Under the pieces are notes generated by a model. The model was not told where the DNA came from. It did not search any database and saw nothing but the letters and a program-made list of their open reading frames with translations. This document shows, piece by piece, positions 8,131 through 17,800 of a DNA stretch of 64,000 nucleotides. Location of the stretch: contig CAZBXE010000009.1 in NCBI GenBank assembly GCA_964496125.1, positions 1-64,000 on the forward strand, read 5' to 3'. Position numbers and translations under genes: made by a program. Numbering within the stretch: position 1 is the first letter of the stretch; the number at the start of each line of letters is the position of its first letter. The DNA comes from CAZBXE01 sp964496125. Its GTDB lineage: Bacteria > Chlamydiota > Chlamydiia > Chlamydiales > CAZBXE01.

Positions 8131-9951
8131 ATGCAAACAAAACATCTAGAGATCCATACAGAAAACATCCTGCCTATTATCAAAAAGTGGCTCTACTCTG
8201 ACCACGATATTTTTGTGCGGGAGCTTGTCTCCAACTCTTGCGATGCAATCTCCAAGCTCGAGGTCCTAAGAGGACTCGGAGAAGCTGAAGCAGGAGATGC
8301 CGGACGCATCGATATCAGAATTGATAAGGTTGCAGGCACTCTCACTTTTTCCGATACAGGCCTCGGAATGACGGAAGAAGAAGTCATCAACTATATTGCA
8401 CGCGTTGCCTTTTCGGGAGCAGAAGACTTCTTAAAGAAATACAAATCGAATAAAGAAGACGAGCAAATGATTGGCCACTTTGGTCTTGGCTTCTACTCCT
8501 CCTACATGGTGGCAGACACCGTCGAAATCCAAACGAAATCATACAAAAAAAGCGAAAAACCTGTTCACTGGATCTGCCAAGGCTCTTCTGAATACACCCT
8601 CGACGAGGGAAAGAGAGAGAAAGCAGGCACCGATATCATTCTCCATGTAAACGAAGAGAACAAAGAGTTTTTGGAAGAAGGACGCCTCAGGGAAATTCTT
8701 CAAAAATACTGCCTTTTTATCCCCTTTCCTATCTTCCTCAATGGGAAACAAATCAACAAAGATGAGCCGCTTTGGATGCGCTCTTCAAACGCCTGCGAAG
8801 AAAAAGACTACATCGACTTTTACCGCACTCTTTATCCCGGGCAAGATGATCCTCTTTTTTGGATTCACCTCAATGTTGACTATCCTTTTACTCTTAAGGG
8901 AATACTCTACTTTCCCAAACTAAAGCAAGGAATCGATCTAAAGAAGTATGGCGTAAAACTGTTTTGTAACAGGGTTTTTGTCTCCGATAACTGCAAAGAC
9001 ATCCTGCCTGAATATCTTACTATGCTGCAAGGCGCACTTGATAGCGCAGATATCCCCCTCAACGTTTCGAGAAGCACTCTCCAGATGAATAGCACAGTTC
9101 GCAAACTAGGAGCGCACATTGCCAAAAAAGTCGCAGATTCCCTCATCCAGCTCTACGAAAAAAATAAAGAGAAGTATCTAGACTGTTGGTATGAAATTTC
9201 CCCTGTCATCAAGCTCGGCGCACTAGAAGATGATAAATTCTTTGAACGTGTAAAGCCTATTCTCGTGTGGCAAAACACTTTAGATGAATGGAAGACTTTG
9301 GATGAGGCGATCGCTTCTGCAAAAGACAACATCATCTATTACGTCAAAGACAAAAAGCAGTCAGCTTCCCTCTTAGAGGCATTTAAAGGGGTCGAGGTTC
9401 TCACCTTCACAAGTCCTATCGATGAGCCCTATCTCGTCCATAGACTCGAAGAAAAGTGCCAGCCTCTCAAGTTTCGAAGAATCGACTCCTCCCTGCCAGA
9501 GCACCTCCTTGACCCGGCAAAAGATAAAGTCATTGTTGATAGCTCAGGGAGAAGCGAATCTGCAAAAATAGCTGATTCCATTAAAAAACTTTTAAATCTC
9601 CCTGATGTACACGTTGAAGCTAAAAGCCTCTCTACCGAGGAGCTCCCGGCTCTTGTCTACATTGATGAAAATGAAAGGCGTATGCGCGACTACATGCGCA
9701 CTCTACATCCCGAGGAAAAAGGGCATACAGAATTAGCCAAAAAAACATTCGTTGTCAACACGAACCATCCTCTGATCCAAACTATTGGCAAAATAGAAGA
9801 AGAGTCTGCAGAACTAGCTGAAGATCTAGCTAAAGAAATCTACGAGATCTCACTTCTTTCACAAAAAGAACTCCCCCCTGAAGCTATCGGCGACTTTTTA
9901 AAACGAACCAATAAACTGCTCGCCCAGCTGATAGTTAGATCTTCCAAATGA
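8131..9951 (+). CDS. htpG: Molecular chaperone HtpG (Hsp90)
   Basis: HtpG is the bacterial Hsp90, a homodimeric ATP-dependent cytoplasmic chaperone. The N-terminal GHKL ATPase domain is clear: ELVSNSCDAISKL (catalytic Glu/Asn), a DTGLGMT loop and GHFGLGFYSSYMV. A middle domain follows with SRSTLQMN near residue 310, then a short dimerisation domain. From the ATG at 8131, preceded by an AAGG, the protein is 606 residues, normal for the family; the frame opens earlier at 8095 but those 12 residues are not Hsp90-like. The stop overlaps the next start as ATGA, so the phosphatase gene is probably translated from the same mRNA. Confidence 0.96.
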   Translation: MQTKHLEIHTENILPIIKKWLYSDHDIFVRELVSNSCDAISKLEVLRGLGEAEAGDAGRIDIRIDKVAGTLTFSDTGLGMTEEEVINYIARVAFSGAEDFLKKYKSNKEDEQMIGHFGLGFYSSYMVADTVEIQTKSYKKSEKPVHWICQGSSEYTLDEGKREKAGTDIILHVNEENKEFLEEGRLREILQKYCLFIPFPIFLNGKQINKDEPLWMRSSNACEEKDYIDFYRTLYPGQDDPLFWIHLNVDYPFTLKGILYFPKLKQGIDLKKYGVKLFCNRVFVSDNCKDILPEYLTMLQGALDSADIPLNVSRSTLQMNSTVRKLGAHIAKKVADSLIQLYEKNKEKYLDCWYEISPVIKLGALEDDKFFERVKPILVWQNTLDEWKTLDEAIASAKDNIIYYVKDKKQSASLLEAFKGVEVLTFTSPIDEPYLVHRLEEKCQPLKFRRIDSSLPEHLLDPAKDKVIVDSSGRSESAKIADSIKKLLNLPDVHVEAKSLSTEELPALVYIDENERRMRDYMRTLHPEEKGHTELAKKTFVVNTNHPLIQTIGKIEEESAELAEDLAKEIYEISLLSQKELPPEAIGDFLKRTNKLLAQLIVRSSK

Positions 9952-11189
9952 GATTTCTTTTCTTTCTTCTTAGCCTTTGTTGCTCCCTGCTTGGTTTGGA
10001 GCCGCTTGCTGTCTACTTGACTTGGACAGATTCTCCCTTAACCACAATCAACATCAATGCGATCAGTCAGAAGAAAGAAGAAAGCAAGCTCTTTTTCAAA
10101 AAAAAAGAAGATCTCTTGTGGCGCGAGACTCCTACTAAGGAAGCTACTCCACTTCCTGAAGGATACCATGAATACTTTCTCAAGCGAGTAGAACTTACAG
10201 GTCTTACCCCGGGCACAACCTATGAGATCCGCTTTGGACAGGAGGGTTCCACGTACCAATTTCGCACCCTACCCACCCAGGCAGAACCCATTCGCTTTGT
10301 TGTAGGAGGAGATATCTACCATGATGCCCTTGAAACAGTTGAGGAAATGAACAAGGTCGCAGCTACTACAAATCCTCATTTTGCCCTTTTGGGAGGAGAC
10401 CTTGCCTACTCTGCAGATAACCTTGGATTTGCTTCCGAAAATGGGAAACGATGGATCGACTTTCTTTCCCTCTACTCCCGCACTATGGTCACAAAAGAGG
10501 GCAATATGATCCCCCTTCTCCCTGCGATCGGAAACCATGAAGTGAAAGGGCGCAAGCAAAATGTTGAGGCAGCGCCCTTCTTCTACTTTCTATTCCCTAC
10601 CCCAGGGCCTTCTGGATATGCTGCCATTGATTTTGGAGATACTCTCTCTGTTCTCATCTTGGATTCGGACCATACCCACCCGATAGAAGGAGAGCAAACA
10701 AAATGGCTAGAAAAAACGTTAAAAGAGAGAGAAAACGTAAAGACTGTTTTTGCCCTCTACCACGTTCCCGCCTATCCCTGTGTGCGAAAATTTGAAGGGA
10801 AAATCAATACAAAAATCCGCACATATTGGGTCCCTCTTTTTGAAAAATATGGCCTGGATGTTGCCTTCGAACATCATGACCATGCTTATAAAAGAACCTA
10901 TCCTTTGAAAGAAGGAAAGCTGCACGCAAAGGGAGTAGTCTATCTAGGAGATGGGGGTTGGGGCGTTGCTACACCGCGAAATCCCGCGCCAAGCAAGCCT
11001 TGGTATCTTGCCGCAGCCCACCCCACACGCCACATTATCCTGGTCACATTAGAGAGTCGACACCGCTCCTTCCAGGCCCTTGATTCTCAAGGGAACGTAT
11101 TCGACCACTACTCGCAAGGCATTATTCCTTCCCAGCCTCCCCTTCGCTCTCCTTGGAAACCGCTTCTTCCCTCGGCCACACATCGGTAA
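9948..11189 (+). CDS. Secreted purple acid phosphatase-like metallophosphoesterase
   Basis: The 413-residue protein starts with a hydrophobic signal peptide (MRFLFFLLSLCCSLLG). An Fn3-like beta domain follows (about 20-110, with LTGLTPGTTYEIRFG), then a calcineurin-like metallophosphoesterase domain. Metal-ligand motifs appear in order: VVGGDIY, LLGGDLAYSADN, AIGNHE, ALYHVPAY and EHHDHAYKR. This arrangement is that of purple acid phosphatases, which hydrolyse phosphomonoesters with a dinuclear metal centre, usually outside the cytoplasm. It overlaps htpG by 4 bases. Its last 68 bases overlap the convergent yajC, so the extreme C-terminus is less secure. The substrate is unknown. Confidence 0.85.
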   Translation: MRFLFFLLSLCCSLLGLEPLAVYLTWTDSPLTTININAISQKKEESKLFFKKKEDLLWRETPTKEATPLPEGYHEYFLKRVELTGLTPGTTYEIRFGQEGSTYQFRTLPTQAEPIRFVVGGDIYHDALETVEEMNKVAATTNPHFALLGGDLAYSADNLGFASENGKRWIDFLSLYSRTMVTKEGNMIPLLPAIGNHEVKGRKQNVEAAPFFYFLFPTPGPSGYAAIDFGDTLSVLILDSDHTHPIEGEQTKWLEKTLKERENVKTVFALYHVPAYPCVRKFEGKINTKIRTYWVPLFEKYGLDVAFEHHDHAYKRTYPLKEGKLHAKGVVYLGDGGWGVATPRNPAPSKPWYLAAAHPTRHIILVTLESRHRSFQALDSQGNVFDHYSQGIIPSQPPLRSPWKPLLPSATHR

Positions 11190-11520
11190 CTGCCGCCTTG
11201 ATGAATTCGATCTTGGCACCATCACACATCTTTAAGATCACGGTGTCATCTGTTGTTTTCACTACGGTGCCAATAATACCCATTGCAGTAACCTTATCCC
11301 CTTTTTGAAGACCTTTGCGCTGCTCTTCTAATGCCTTACGTCTTTGGGACTCGGGGCGCCAAATCAGAAGATAGCTTGCAATCATGACAACAGTTAACAT
11401 GATTACCATTTGATAAGAACCAAGGTCGCCAGCTGTAGGAGGTGGAGGCAATTCCTCTCCTATGGCGGCAAATAATCCCACGGGAACTAGCGAGCTGAAG
11501 AGTAGAAAGAGAGATTTCAT
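11122..11520 (-). CDS. yajC: Preprotein translocase subunit YajC
   Basis: YajC is a small inner-membrane protein associated with SecDF. The 132-residue product has an N-terminal hydrophobic stretch, a transmembrane segment at about 38-55 (MVIMLTVVMIASYLLIWRP), the typical RPESQRRK charged turn, and the compact domain QKGDKVTAMGIIGTVV. It lies just downstream of tgt with a 20-base gap, the common tgt-yajC order in many bacteria. Here secDF is not adjacent but lies about 9 kb away on the same strand. The 3' end overlaps the convergent phosphatase gene by 68 bases. Confidence 0.92.
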   Translation of the reverse strand: MKSLFLLFSSLVPVGLFAAIGEELPPPPTAGDLGSYQMVIMLTVVMIASYLLIWRPESQRRKALEEQRKGLQKGDKVTAMGIIGTVVKTTDDTVILKMCDGAKIEFIKAAVTDVWPREEAVSKESEGEAGKE

Positions 11521-11540
11521 AGCTTAAAGTTTTCCTTTTG

Positions 11541-12641
11541 TTAATTTGGATACAAGGCACATACCTTTTTATATAATTCATCTAATCTGTCCTCAAGGAT
11601 AGCTAGACGGATCTTTTTCATCAAATCTAGATAAAAAGAAATATTTTGCCAAGTGACTAAGGTTAGCCCTGTAATCTCATCGACATTCAAAAGGTGGCGT
11701 ATATAGGCCCTAGAAAAGGTATTTGGATAGCCACCTAGCTCCTCATCCATAGGTGTAAAGTCAATGGCATACTTAGCCGAAGAGATATTATGTTTGCCTG
11801 TCCACGTGAAAGCTTGGCCGTTTCTTGCATTCCTGGTAGGCATGACACAATCAAACATATCCACACCACGCATTACAGATTCAATCAAGTTTCGAGGTGT
11901 TCCCACACCCATCAAATACCTGGGCTTCTCCTCAGGGAGGAGCTCTGCTGTAAGGGCGCACATTTCATTCATAATCTCTGCAGGTTCACCCACAGAAAGC
12001 CCGCCTATGGCATACCCCGGGAAATCAAGGGCGACAATTTCTTTTGCTGCACGTGCTCTTAATTCAGGAAAAATACTGCCCTGGACAATCCCAAAGAGGT
12101 TTTGGTGCGCATCAAGCTTTGCATCGCGGCACACTTTTGCCCACTCCGTTGTACGGCGTAAACACACCTCCGCATGGCTTTTTTCACAAGGGTGGTGAGT
12201 ACACTCATCAAAGGCCATCACAATATCTGATCCGATGATCCTCTGTATCTCCATGCTCTCTTTCGGCCCAAGAAAGTGCTTGGATCCGTCAATATGGGAA
12301 TGGAAGAGTACCCCTGCATCCGTAATTTTATTCAGACTCGAAAGAGAAAAAACCTGATAGCCACCGGAATCTGTTAAAATAGGCCTTTTCCAATTCATAA
12401 ATTTATGCAAACCGCCTGCTGCTTGCATCACGTTCATCCCGGGACGTAGCATAAGATGGTAGGTGTTTGCTAAAATGATCTGCGCCCCTGCCGTGTAGAG
12501 CTCTTCATTTGTCATGGTTTTGACCGCTGCTCTTGTTCCCACGGGCATAAAGATAGGAGTTTCAATACGGCCATGCGCCGTTTCCAGAAGGCCACACCTT
12601 GCTTTGGATCTGTAATCTTTTTTTAATAGAGTAAACTTCAT
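11541..12641 (-). CDS. tgt: tRNA-guanine transglycosylase, zinc ligands missing
   Basis: TGT exchanges guanine 34 of GUN-anticodon tRNAs for a queuosine precursor. The 366-residue protein keeps the TIM-barrel signatures: LTDSGGYQVFSL (catalytic Asp), MAFDECTHHP, YAIGGLSVGEP (substrate pocket) and DCVMPTRNARNG. The C-terminal structural zinc site is gone. Where Escherichia coli has a CDCYTC cluster before NYSRAY, this protein reads EELGGYPNTFSRAY (about 300-313) with no cysteine, and the fourth ligand, a histidine, aligns with Gln332. The rest of the C-terminal segment aligns well, so this is not a truncation. It overlaps rlmD by 4 bases and is followed by yajC. Confidence 0.93.
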   Translation of the reverse strand: MKFTLLKKDYRSKARCGLLETAHGRIETPIFMPVGTRAAVKTMTNEELYTAGAQIILANTYHLMLRPGMNVMQAAGGLHKFMNWKRPILTDSGGYQVFSLSSLNKITDAGVLFHSHIDGSKHFLGPKESMEIQRIIGSDIVMAFDECTHHPCEKSHAEVCLRRTTEWAKVCRDAKLDAHQNLFGIVQGSIFPELRARAAKEIVALDFPGYAIGGLSVGEPAEIMNEMCALTAELLPEEKPRYLMGVGTPRNLIESVMRGVDMFDCVMPTRNARNGQAFTWTGKHNISSAKYAIDFTPMDEELGGYPNTFSRAYIRHLLNVDEITGLTLVTWQNISFYLDLMKKIRLAILEDRLDELYKKVCALYPN

Positions 12642-14044
12642 GGCAAGCTCAGAATAATGATGTTTTCAACGTGAATGGTCTGCGGAAACTGATCTACAGG
12701 TTGTATCGCTGTCAGGGCATATCCATTTTGACAAAATGCCGCTACATTTTCACTTTGTGTTTTTGGGTTACAAGAGATGTAAATGATGTGTTTAGGCCGC
12801 AGTTCTAAAAGTGTTTTGATCGCTTGGGGTGAAAGCCCGGAGCGGGGAGGATCAACAGATACAGTAAGTGACCCTGTAAGCTCCCCTTTTTCTCTTAACC
12901 CCTCGAGGACAGCTCCCACATCACCCTGAAGAACTTCCATATTCCCCACGCGATTTGCTCGAATATTCTCGTTGGCATCGATCACAGACTCTCTGCAAAT
13001 TTCAATACCCACCACTTTTTTTACGCGAGCGCTTGCTAAAACTCCCATGGTGCCACAACCGCAGTAGAGGTCGAGAAAAACCGAGTTCTCATCAAGCGGA
13101 GCAAGGGAGAGGGCTTTTGCAAAGAGGACTTCTGCTTGCTCACTATTTGGCTGGAAAAACCCTGTAGGACTGATAGAAAAGGTATACGCCCCTCCCCCCA
13201 CCTCAAGCACCTCATGGATCGTATCGGGGCCTTTCAAAAGCATCTGATAAAACTGTGTGGGCCTACCCTTTAAAGTTTGCTGTATGCGAAGAACTACGCC
13301 TAGAGAGCAAAGAGGCGCAGCTTCATCTACCCCCTTCTGTACTGCCTCCACAAAACTGTCCAGATGCCGTTTTTTTAACCCCCCATCTAGAAGAGGGGAT
13401 ATTGTAAGAAGAGCCATAAGCTCTCCTGTCCTTTTCCCCTCCCGAAGAATAAGCGTTCGCAAGGTGCCGCTGTTCTTGTGGGCATTATAAGCCTGTAGCC
13501 CACTTTCTTCCCACCAGGTCTTTACCTGTTTCAAAACAGCCACAAACCAAGGGTTGACTAAGTAGCAGACCGAAAGATCAATGACTCTGCCACGGCTATT
13601 GTGGAGAATAAGGCCCAAAAATTTGGCTCCTGCCCCGTTTTCAGAAAAGGTAAATTCCATCTTATTGCGGTACCAAAACTGGGAGGGGCAAGCAAGAATG
13701 GGAAGAGCTTTGCTTCCAAAAAGCCCCTCTACCTTTTGCTGTTTCCATCTGAGCTGCTCCTCATAGGACATATGCTGCAATTGACACCCGCCGCACTTTG
13801 CAAAGTGGGGGCATCTGTGCTGCTGACGCAAAGGGCTTGCTTCAATGATTTCCTCTAAAAGGGTCTGCCTAACCCCGCTCCGCTTTCCCAAAAGCAGTGC
13901 AAGTGCTTTTTCGCCGGGTAGGGTAAAGGCGACCTCAGCCTTCCTTTTTTCTTTGTTCGGGAGGGTGTAAACCCCAAGGCCACGTCCTTCAGAAGAAAGG
14001 GACTCGATCGATACTTCAACAATTTTTTTTTGCGGGACAGTCAC
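12638..14044 (-). CDS. rlmD: 23S rRNA (uracil-5-)-methyltransferase RlmD-type (RumA family)
   Basis: The enzyme makes 5-methyluridine in RNA using S-adenosylmethionine. The 468-residue protein has an N-terminal TRAM-like region, a four-cysteine Fe-S motif (CPHFAKCGGCQLQH plus an earlier or later cysteine) at about 79-92, a methyltransferase domain with FLDLYCGCGTMGV, then VDPPRSGLSPQ and the catalytic YISCNPKT. Which uridine it modifies cannot be told from sequence; RlmD and RlmC types are hard to separate. It lies between hctA and tgt and is probably co-transcribed with tgt (ATGA overlap). The rlmD-hctA order matches Chlamydia from memory. Confidence 0.9.
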   Translation of the reverse strand: MTVPQKKIVEVSIESLSSEGRGLGVYTLPNKEKRKAEVAFTLPGEKALALLLGKRSGVRQTLLEEIIEASPLRQQHRCPHFAKCGGCQLQHMSYEEQLRWKQQKVEGLFGSKALPILACPSQFWYRNKMEFTFSENGAGAKFLGLILHNSRGRVIDLSVCYLVNPWFVAVLKQVKTWWEESGLQAYNAHKNSGTLRTLILREGKRTGELMALLTISPLLDGGLKKRHLDSFVEAVQKGVDEAAPLCSLGVVLRIQQTLKGRPTQFYQMLLKGPDTIHEVLEVGGGAYTFSISPTGFFQPNSEQAEVLFAKALSLAPLDENSVFLDLYCGCGTMGVLASARVKKVVGIEICRESVIDANENIRANRVGNMEVLQGDVGAVLEGLREKGELTGSLTVSVDPPRSGLSPQAIKTLLELRPKHIIYISCNPKTQSENVAAFCQNGYALTAIQPVDQFPQTIHVENIIILSLP

Positions 14045-14070
14045 GCCATAAAGGATACAGGAAACACAAA

Positions 14071-14100
14071 TAAAAAGGGAGGCTATGAATAGCCTCCCTT
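14071..14100 (-). terminator. Rho-independent terminator downstream of hctA
   Basis: A perfect 12-bp stem AAGGGAGGCTAT/ATAGCCTCCCTT (14075-14086 and 14089-14100) with a 2-base loop is followed on the minus strand by TTTTTATTTG. It separates hctA from rlmD. Confidence 0.85.
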
Positions 14101-14132
14101 AACCAAACCCTTCAAAAAGGGTCCCGCCTATC

Positions 14133-14594
14133 TTATTGATGCGCGGCTGGTCTTTTTGCAGCTGAACGAGCATGTGCTCTTTTTACTGCTTTTTTAGCTG
14201 CTTTTCTTTTTACAGCTTTTTTAACTACATGCTTTCTCACAGCTTTTTTAACTGCATGTTTTTTCACGGCTTTTTTCACTGCGTGCTTTTTTACAGCTTT
14301 TTTGACTGCTTTTCTTTTTACAGCTTTTTTAACTGCTTTTTTAGCAACAGCTTTTTTAGCAACAGCTTTTTTAGCTTTCTTAGCTTTCTTAGCAGCAGGC
14401 TTTCTCTTTAGACCGCCAGCTTTCTCGGTACGGACAGACTCTTTGCGGTATTGCTTAGCAATCTTTTCGAGTCTGATCGTTCCTGTACGCACGCGCTGGG
14501 AAGCGGCCTTATTGCCACTTTCTGCCTTGCTGATATCTGCTGAAATTTGATTCAGAAGATCTTTCATGCGTTTAATAGTTTCAGTAAAGGACAT
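14133..14594 (-). CDS. hctA: Histone H1-like nucleoid protein Hc1
   Basis: Hc1 condenses the chromosome when reticulate bodies become elementary bodies, and is a chlamydial hallmark. The N-terminal 55 residues (TETIKRMKDLLNQISADI.., GNKAASQRVRTGTIRLEK) match the conserved Hc1 head. The C-terminal 90 residues are almost only Lys, Ala and Val with His/Arg, built from repeats of the type KKAVKKHAV. The 153-residue length is somewhat longer than the roughly 125 of C. trachomatis because of the repeat tail. A strong AAGGAGGA ribosome-binding site precedes the ATG. In Chlamydia translation is repressed by the small RNA IhtA; I could not identify an IhtA here. Confidence 0.95.
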   Translation of the reverse strand: MSFTETIKRMKDLLNQISADISKAESGNKAASQRVRTGTIRLEKIAKQYRKESVRTEKAGGLKRKPAAKKAKKAKKAVAKKAVAKKAVKKAVKRKAVKKAVKKHAVKKAVKKHAVKKAVRKHVVKKAVKRKAAKKAVKRAHARSAAKRPAAHQ

Positions 14595-14884
14595 GAGGAT
14601 GTTCCTCCTTTTTTAGTTTTTACCACAATTCTCTCAATATTAATTTTTGGATATATTGTGCAACATTTTTTTACACTAAACAATTCCCAGGCAAACTGCA
14701 AATCGGAAACCGTTTAGCAAACTGGTTTAAATATTAACACCACTCGATTTAAGTTTCACTATAAAATCAAACAGAATGACATATTTCATACAATTATAAA
14801 TACTAACCCATAACTATATTGATATTACGCATTCGCTTTCTCTCTTGTAAATTGGCTTGCTTTAAAACCCTTTAAGGAAGGAAA
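14595..14884. promoter_or_regulatory. AT-rich divergent promoter region between hctA and the TPR operon
   Basis: About 290 bases without a gene, very AT-rich. On the minus strand TTGCAC followed 18 bases later by TATTGA could serve hctA. On the plus strand the TPR gene is preceded by AAGGAAGG. No repeat or RNA gene was recognised. Confidence 0.4.
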
Positions 14885-17800
14885 ATGCCCATAATTCCAC
14901 CTGTAGGTCACATGCAAAGCCCTCCCTCCCTCTTGATTTTTGCCTTTTTCACTTTTTCCCCCCTTACCTCTTTAGAGCTCCCAACCGAAGAGACAAAAAC
15001 CTTATTCGAATGCGCACAAAACGCCTTAGAAAAAAAAGACTACATCCAGGCTATCGAAAAATACACATCACTCCTTCACCTGACAAGAGAGAGAAAAAAA
15101 CCAAAAGAGGCAGAATTTTCGGTCATTTATAACCTTTGTCTTTGCTTAAAAGAACTGAAGCAGACAAGTGAGGCCAAAGTCCTCCTGGAAGACCTCGTCA
15201 AAATGGATCTCCCTATAGAGCTTTATTTAAAAGCGGTCCATCTCAGAGCAGAACTTGCCTATAACAGAGACGAGCCCAAAGACGCCTACGAAATCCTAAG
15301 AGAAACAGAAAAGAACATAAGCGCTGATCTTTGGACAAAAGAATTGCTTGACAGTTATCACTTGCTCCAAGCAGAGGTCAACGCCTATTACGAAGCGCTC
15401 CTTGGCCGCGCCGAGAATTTGTTTGAATCATCTCTGTATGGGGAAGCTTTTATACTTTTCCAAGAGCTAATAGATGCCATAACCGAGGGAGAATATCTCT
15501 TCTTTTTGACAAGCCTGAAAGAAAAAGAGGAGTGCCTTAACTATCTCAAATACAGACTTAAACAGTCGCAATACTTAGAAGAGCACTCAAAAATACTGAT
15601 CGCAAACCATGAAGAACTCCCTACACCTTTAAGCCACGAAGAGTCCTACCTTCTGGCACTAGCCTATAAAAAAGAAAAGCAATACGACAGAGCCGTTGAA
15701 CTTTTACAAACCCTTATCCAGGAAACAAACCTTCCCAAAGACCTTCGTCAAAGTGCCGATTGGGGGCTTGCTGTGTGCCTCTATGAACACGGAGAATATA
15801 CACAGGCGAAAAAAAAATTTACCAAACTCGCCGAGACAGAAGACCCAAAAAGTAAAGAAGGAAAACGTGCACTTCTCTTCATAGCCCGGATCGATCTCCA
15901 TGAAAAAAACTACATCGGCGCAAAAGAAACGTTAAACAAGATTTCCATCACATCAAAGGAGTCCGACATCCTTTTTGCAGAAGCTTCTTATGTTAAAGCA
16001 CATACGCTCTTTCTTCTAGAGGACTTTGAAGGCGCAAAAAAAAGCTATCTTGAAGCACTCTTTTGTAAACATCTAGCTCCGGATTGCCTGTATGGACTTG
16101 GATGCTGCTACTTTAAGCTTGCTGAAGCAGAGGTGCACCCCGAAAAAAACCTAAACGAAGCGAAAGCTGTTTTAGAGAAATTTATTGAAATTACAGCAGC
16201 TGAAAAGGGGTGTCTTGCACTTGGTCTCTGTCTTTTACTCGAAGGGAAAATCAAAAAAAGCGAAATCTTCTTTGAAAAAGCAGAAGCTCTTTACCTCTCT
16301 TTTCCCTTCTCAAAAAATGGAGAATACGAAGCAAATTTACTTCTTGCTCAAGCGGCCTCCTCTTTTCCCATGAAAAACAAGTTCTACAGATTCTTAACCC
16401 AAGAAGCAAATGCCACCCTTCCCCTGTACAAAGAAGCGTGGCTGCGTAGGGGAGAGAGTGAATTTAAGGAGGGTAAAGAGCTATTGCAAGAAGGGCGAGT
16501 CCAAGAGGCACAAAAATGCTTTATGAGAGCCTCTCTTTCTTTTGAGAAGTGTTATTACCTGGAAAGGGAAACAAGCAAGCCAAGAGCAGCCATTGCCCTT
16601 AAAAACCAGGCTCTTGCATTCCTTGAGCAGGGCACATCGGATGCAAAGCAAGCAGCTCTTGTGATCATAGAATCATTTTTACATGAAAATGCAGATCTTA
16701 GAAAAGAGCTCCCCTGCAAAGAGGAGATCTCGTATCTCCATGGCACGATCCTGGCCAATCTCTCTTTAGAAAACGAAAATCCAGCCCTTCTAGAGCAGGC
16801 GATCGCATCCCTACAGCAGGCCGTCTTAGACACAGCGGGGTGTGATCTTGCCAAGTCAAGCCTTTATACGCTCGGCACCCTCCTCTACAAAAAAGGATAT
16901 TTTGAAGAGGCAGCCTCCTACTTTAAAAAAATCGTAGATTGCGATCCGCACTCTCCCTTAGTCAGTGAAGCTCTCTACTGGCAAAGCAGATCCTTAGAGA
17001 AAGCAGGTTATGATTTTGCCACTTTCGGAGAAATCCGCAAACGGATTGCAGAGCAGTTCCCAAGTAGCGTCTTTGCCGATGAAGCCTATTTTACAAATCG
17101 CCCTATGGTAGAATACTTAGAGGGACAGCCAAATGCCATTCTCCATCTAGCCCAAATGCAAGAAAAATTTCCAAAATCCCCCTATCTGATCACGGTGAAT
17201 TACCTGCTCGGTCTCCATAAACGAAAAGAATCAAGTGGTGCCAAGATCAGCGCCTTCCTGGAAGCTATCACCTATTTTGAAAAGGCTGGATCTCTCTTTA
17301 AAGAAACACACGAACAAGGCATTTTAACAGAAGAGAATCTTGAATACTTTGTGCCCGTCTACTACCATGCCATCATCGAATTGGCAAAAACGCATAAAAT
17401 GATTTCTGAACTCTCCAAAGGGGCTAAAGCCCAGGTATTTCTTGAGTACGCTATGACCCACTATCAAGCTCTCTTACAAGACTTTTCGCATGGATCCCCA
17501 TCTCTTGCCTCCTATCTCTATAGAAAACACGCTTTTCCTCCGGTTCTCGAGGAGGCAACACTAGGACTTGCAGAAGTAATGATGCTATCCGGCGATGACG
17601 CGCAGGCAGAAGAACATCTCTCTACAATGTTAAAAAAATATGAAAAGCTTAAGATTACAAGGGGCTATTACCTCGCCAAGACCTACATTTGCCTCGGTGA
17701 AATAGCGATGCGGAAGAAAAACTACAGGGAAGCTCTTACCCGGTTTGCTGAATCGGAGGAGGCAGACAAAGGGCGAGTCTTAAGCAACGATGCCCGTCTT

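Noticed and set aside
14172..14550. Phe/Ala-rich plus-strand frames opposite hctA
   Set aside because: They are antisense shadows of the lysine-alanine repeat tail.
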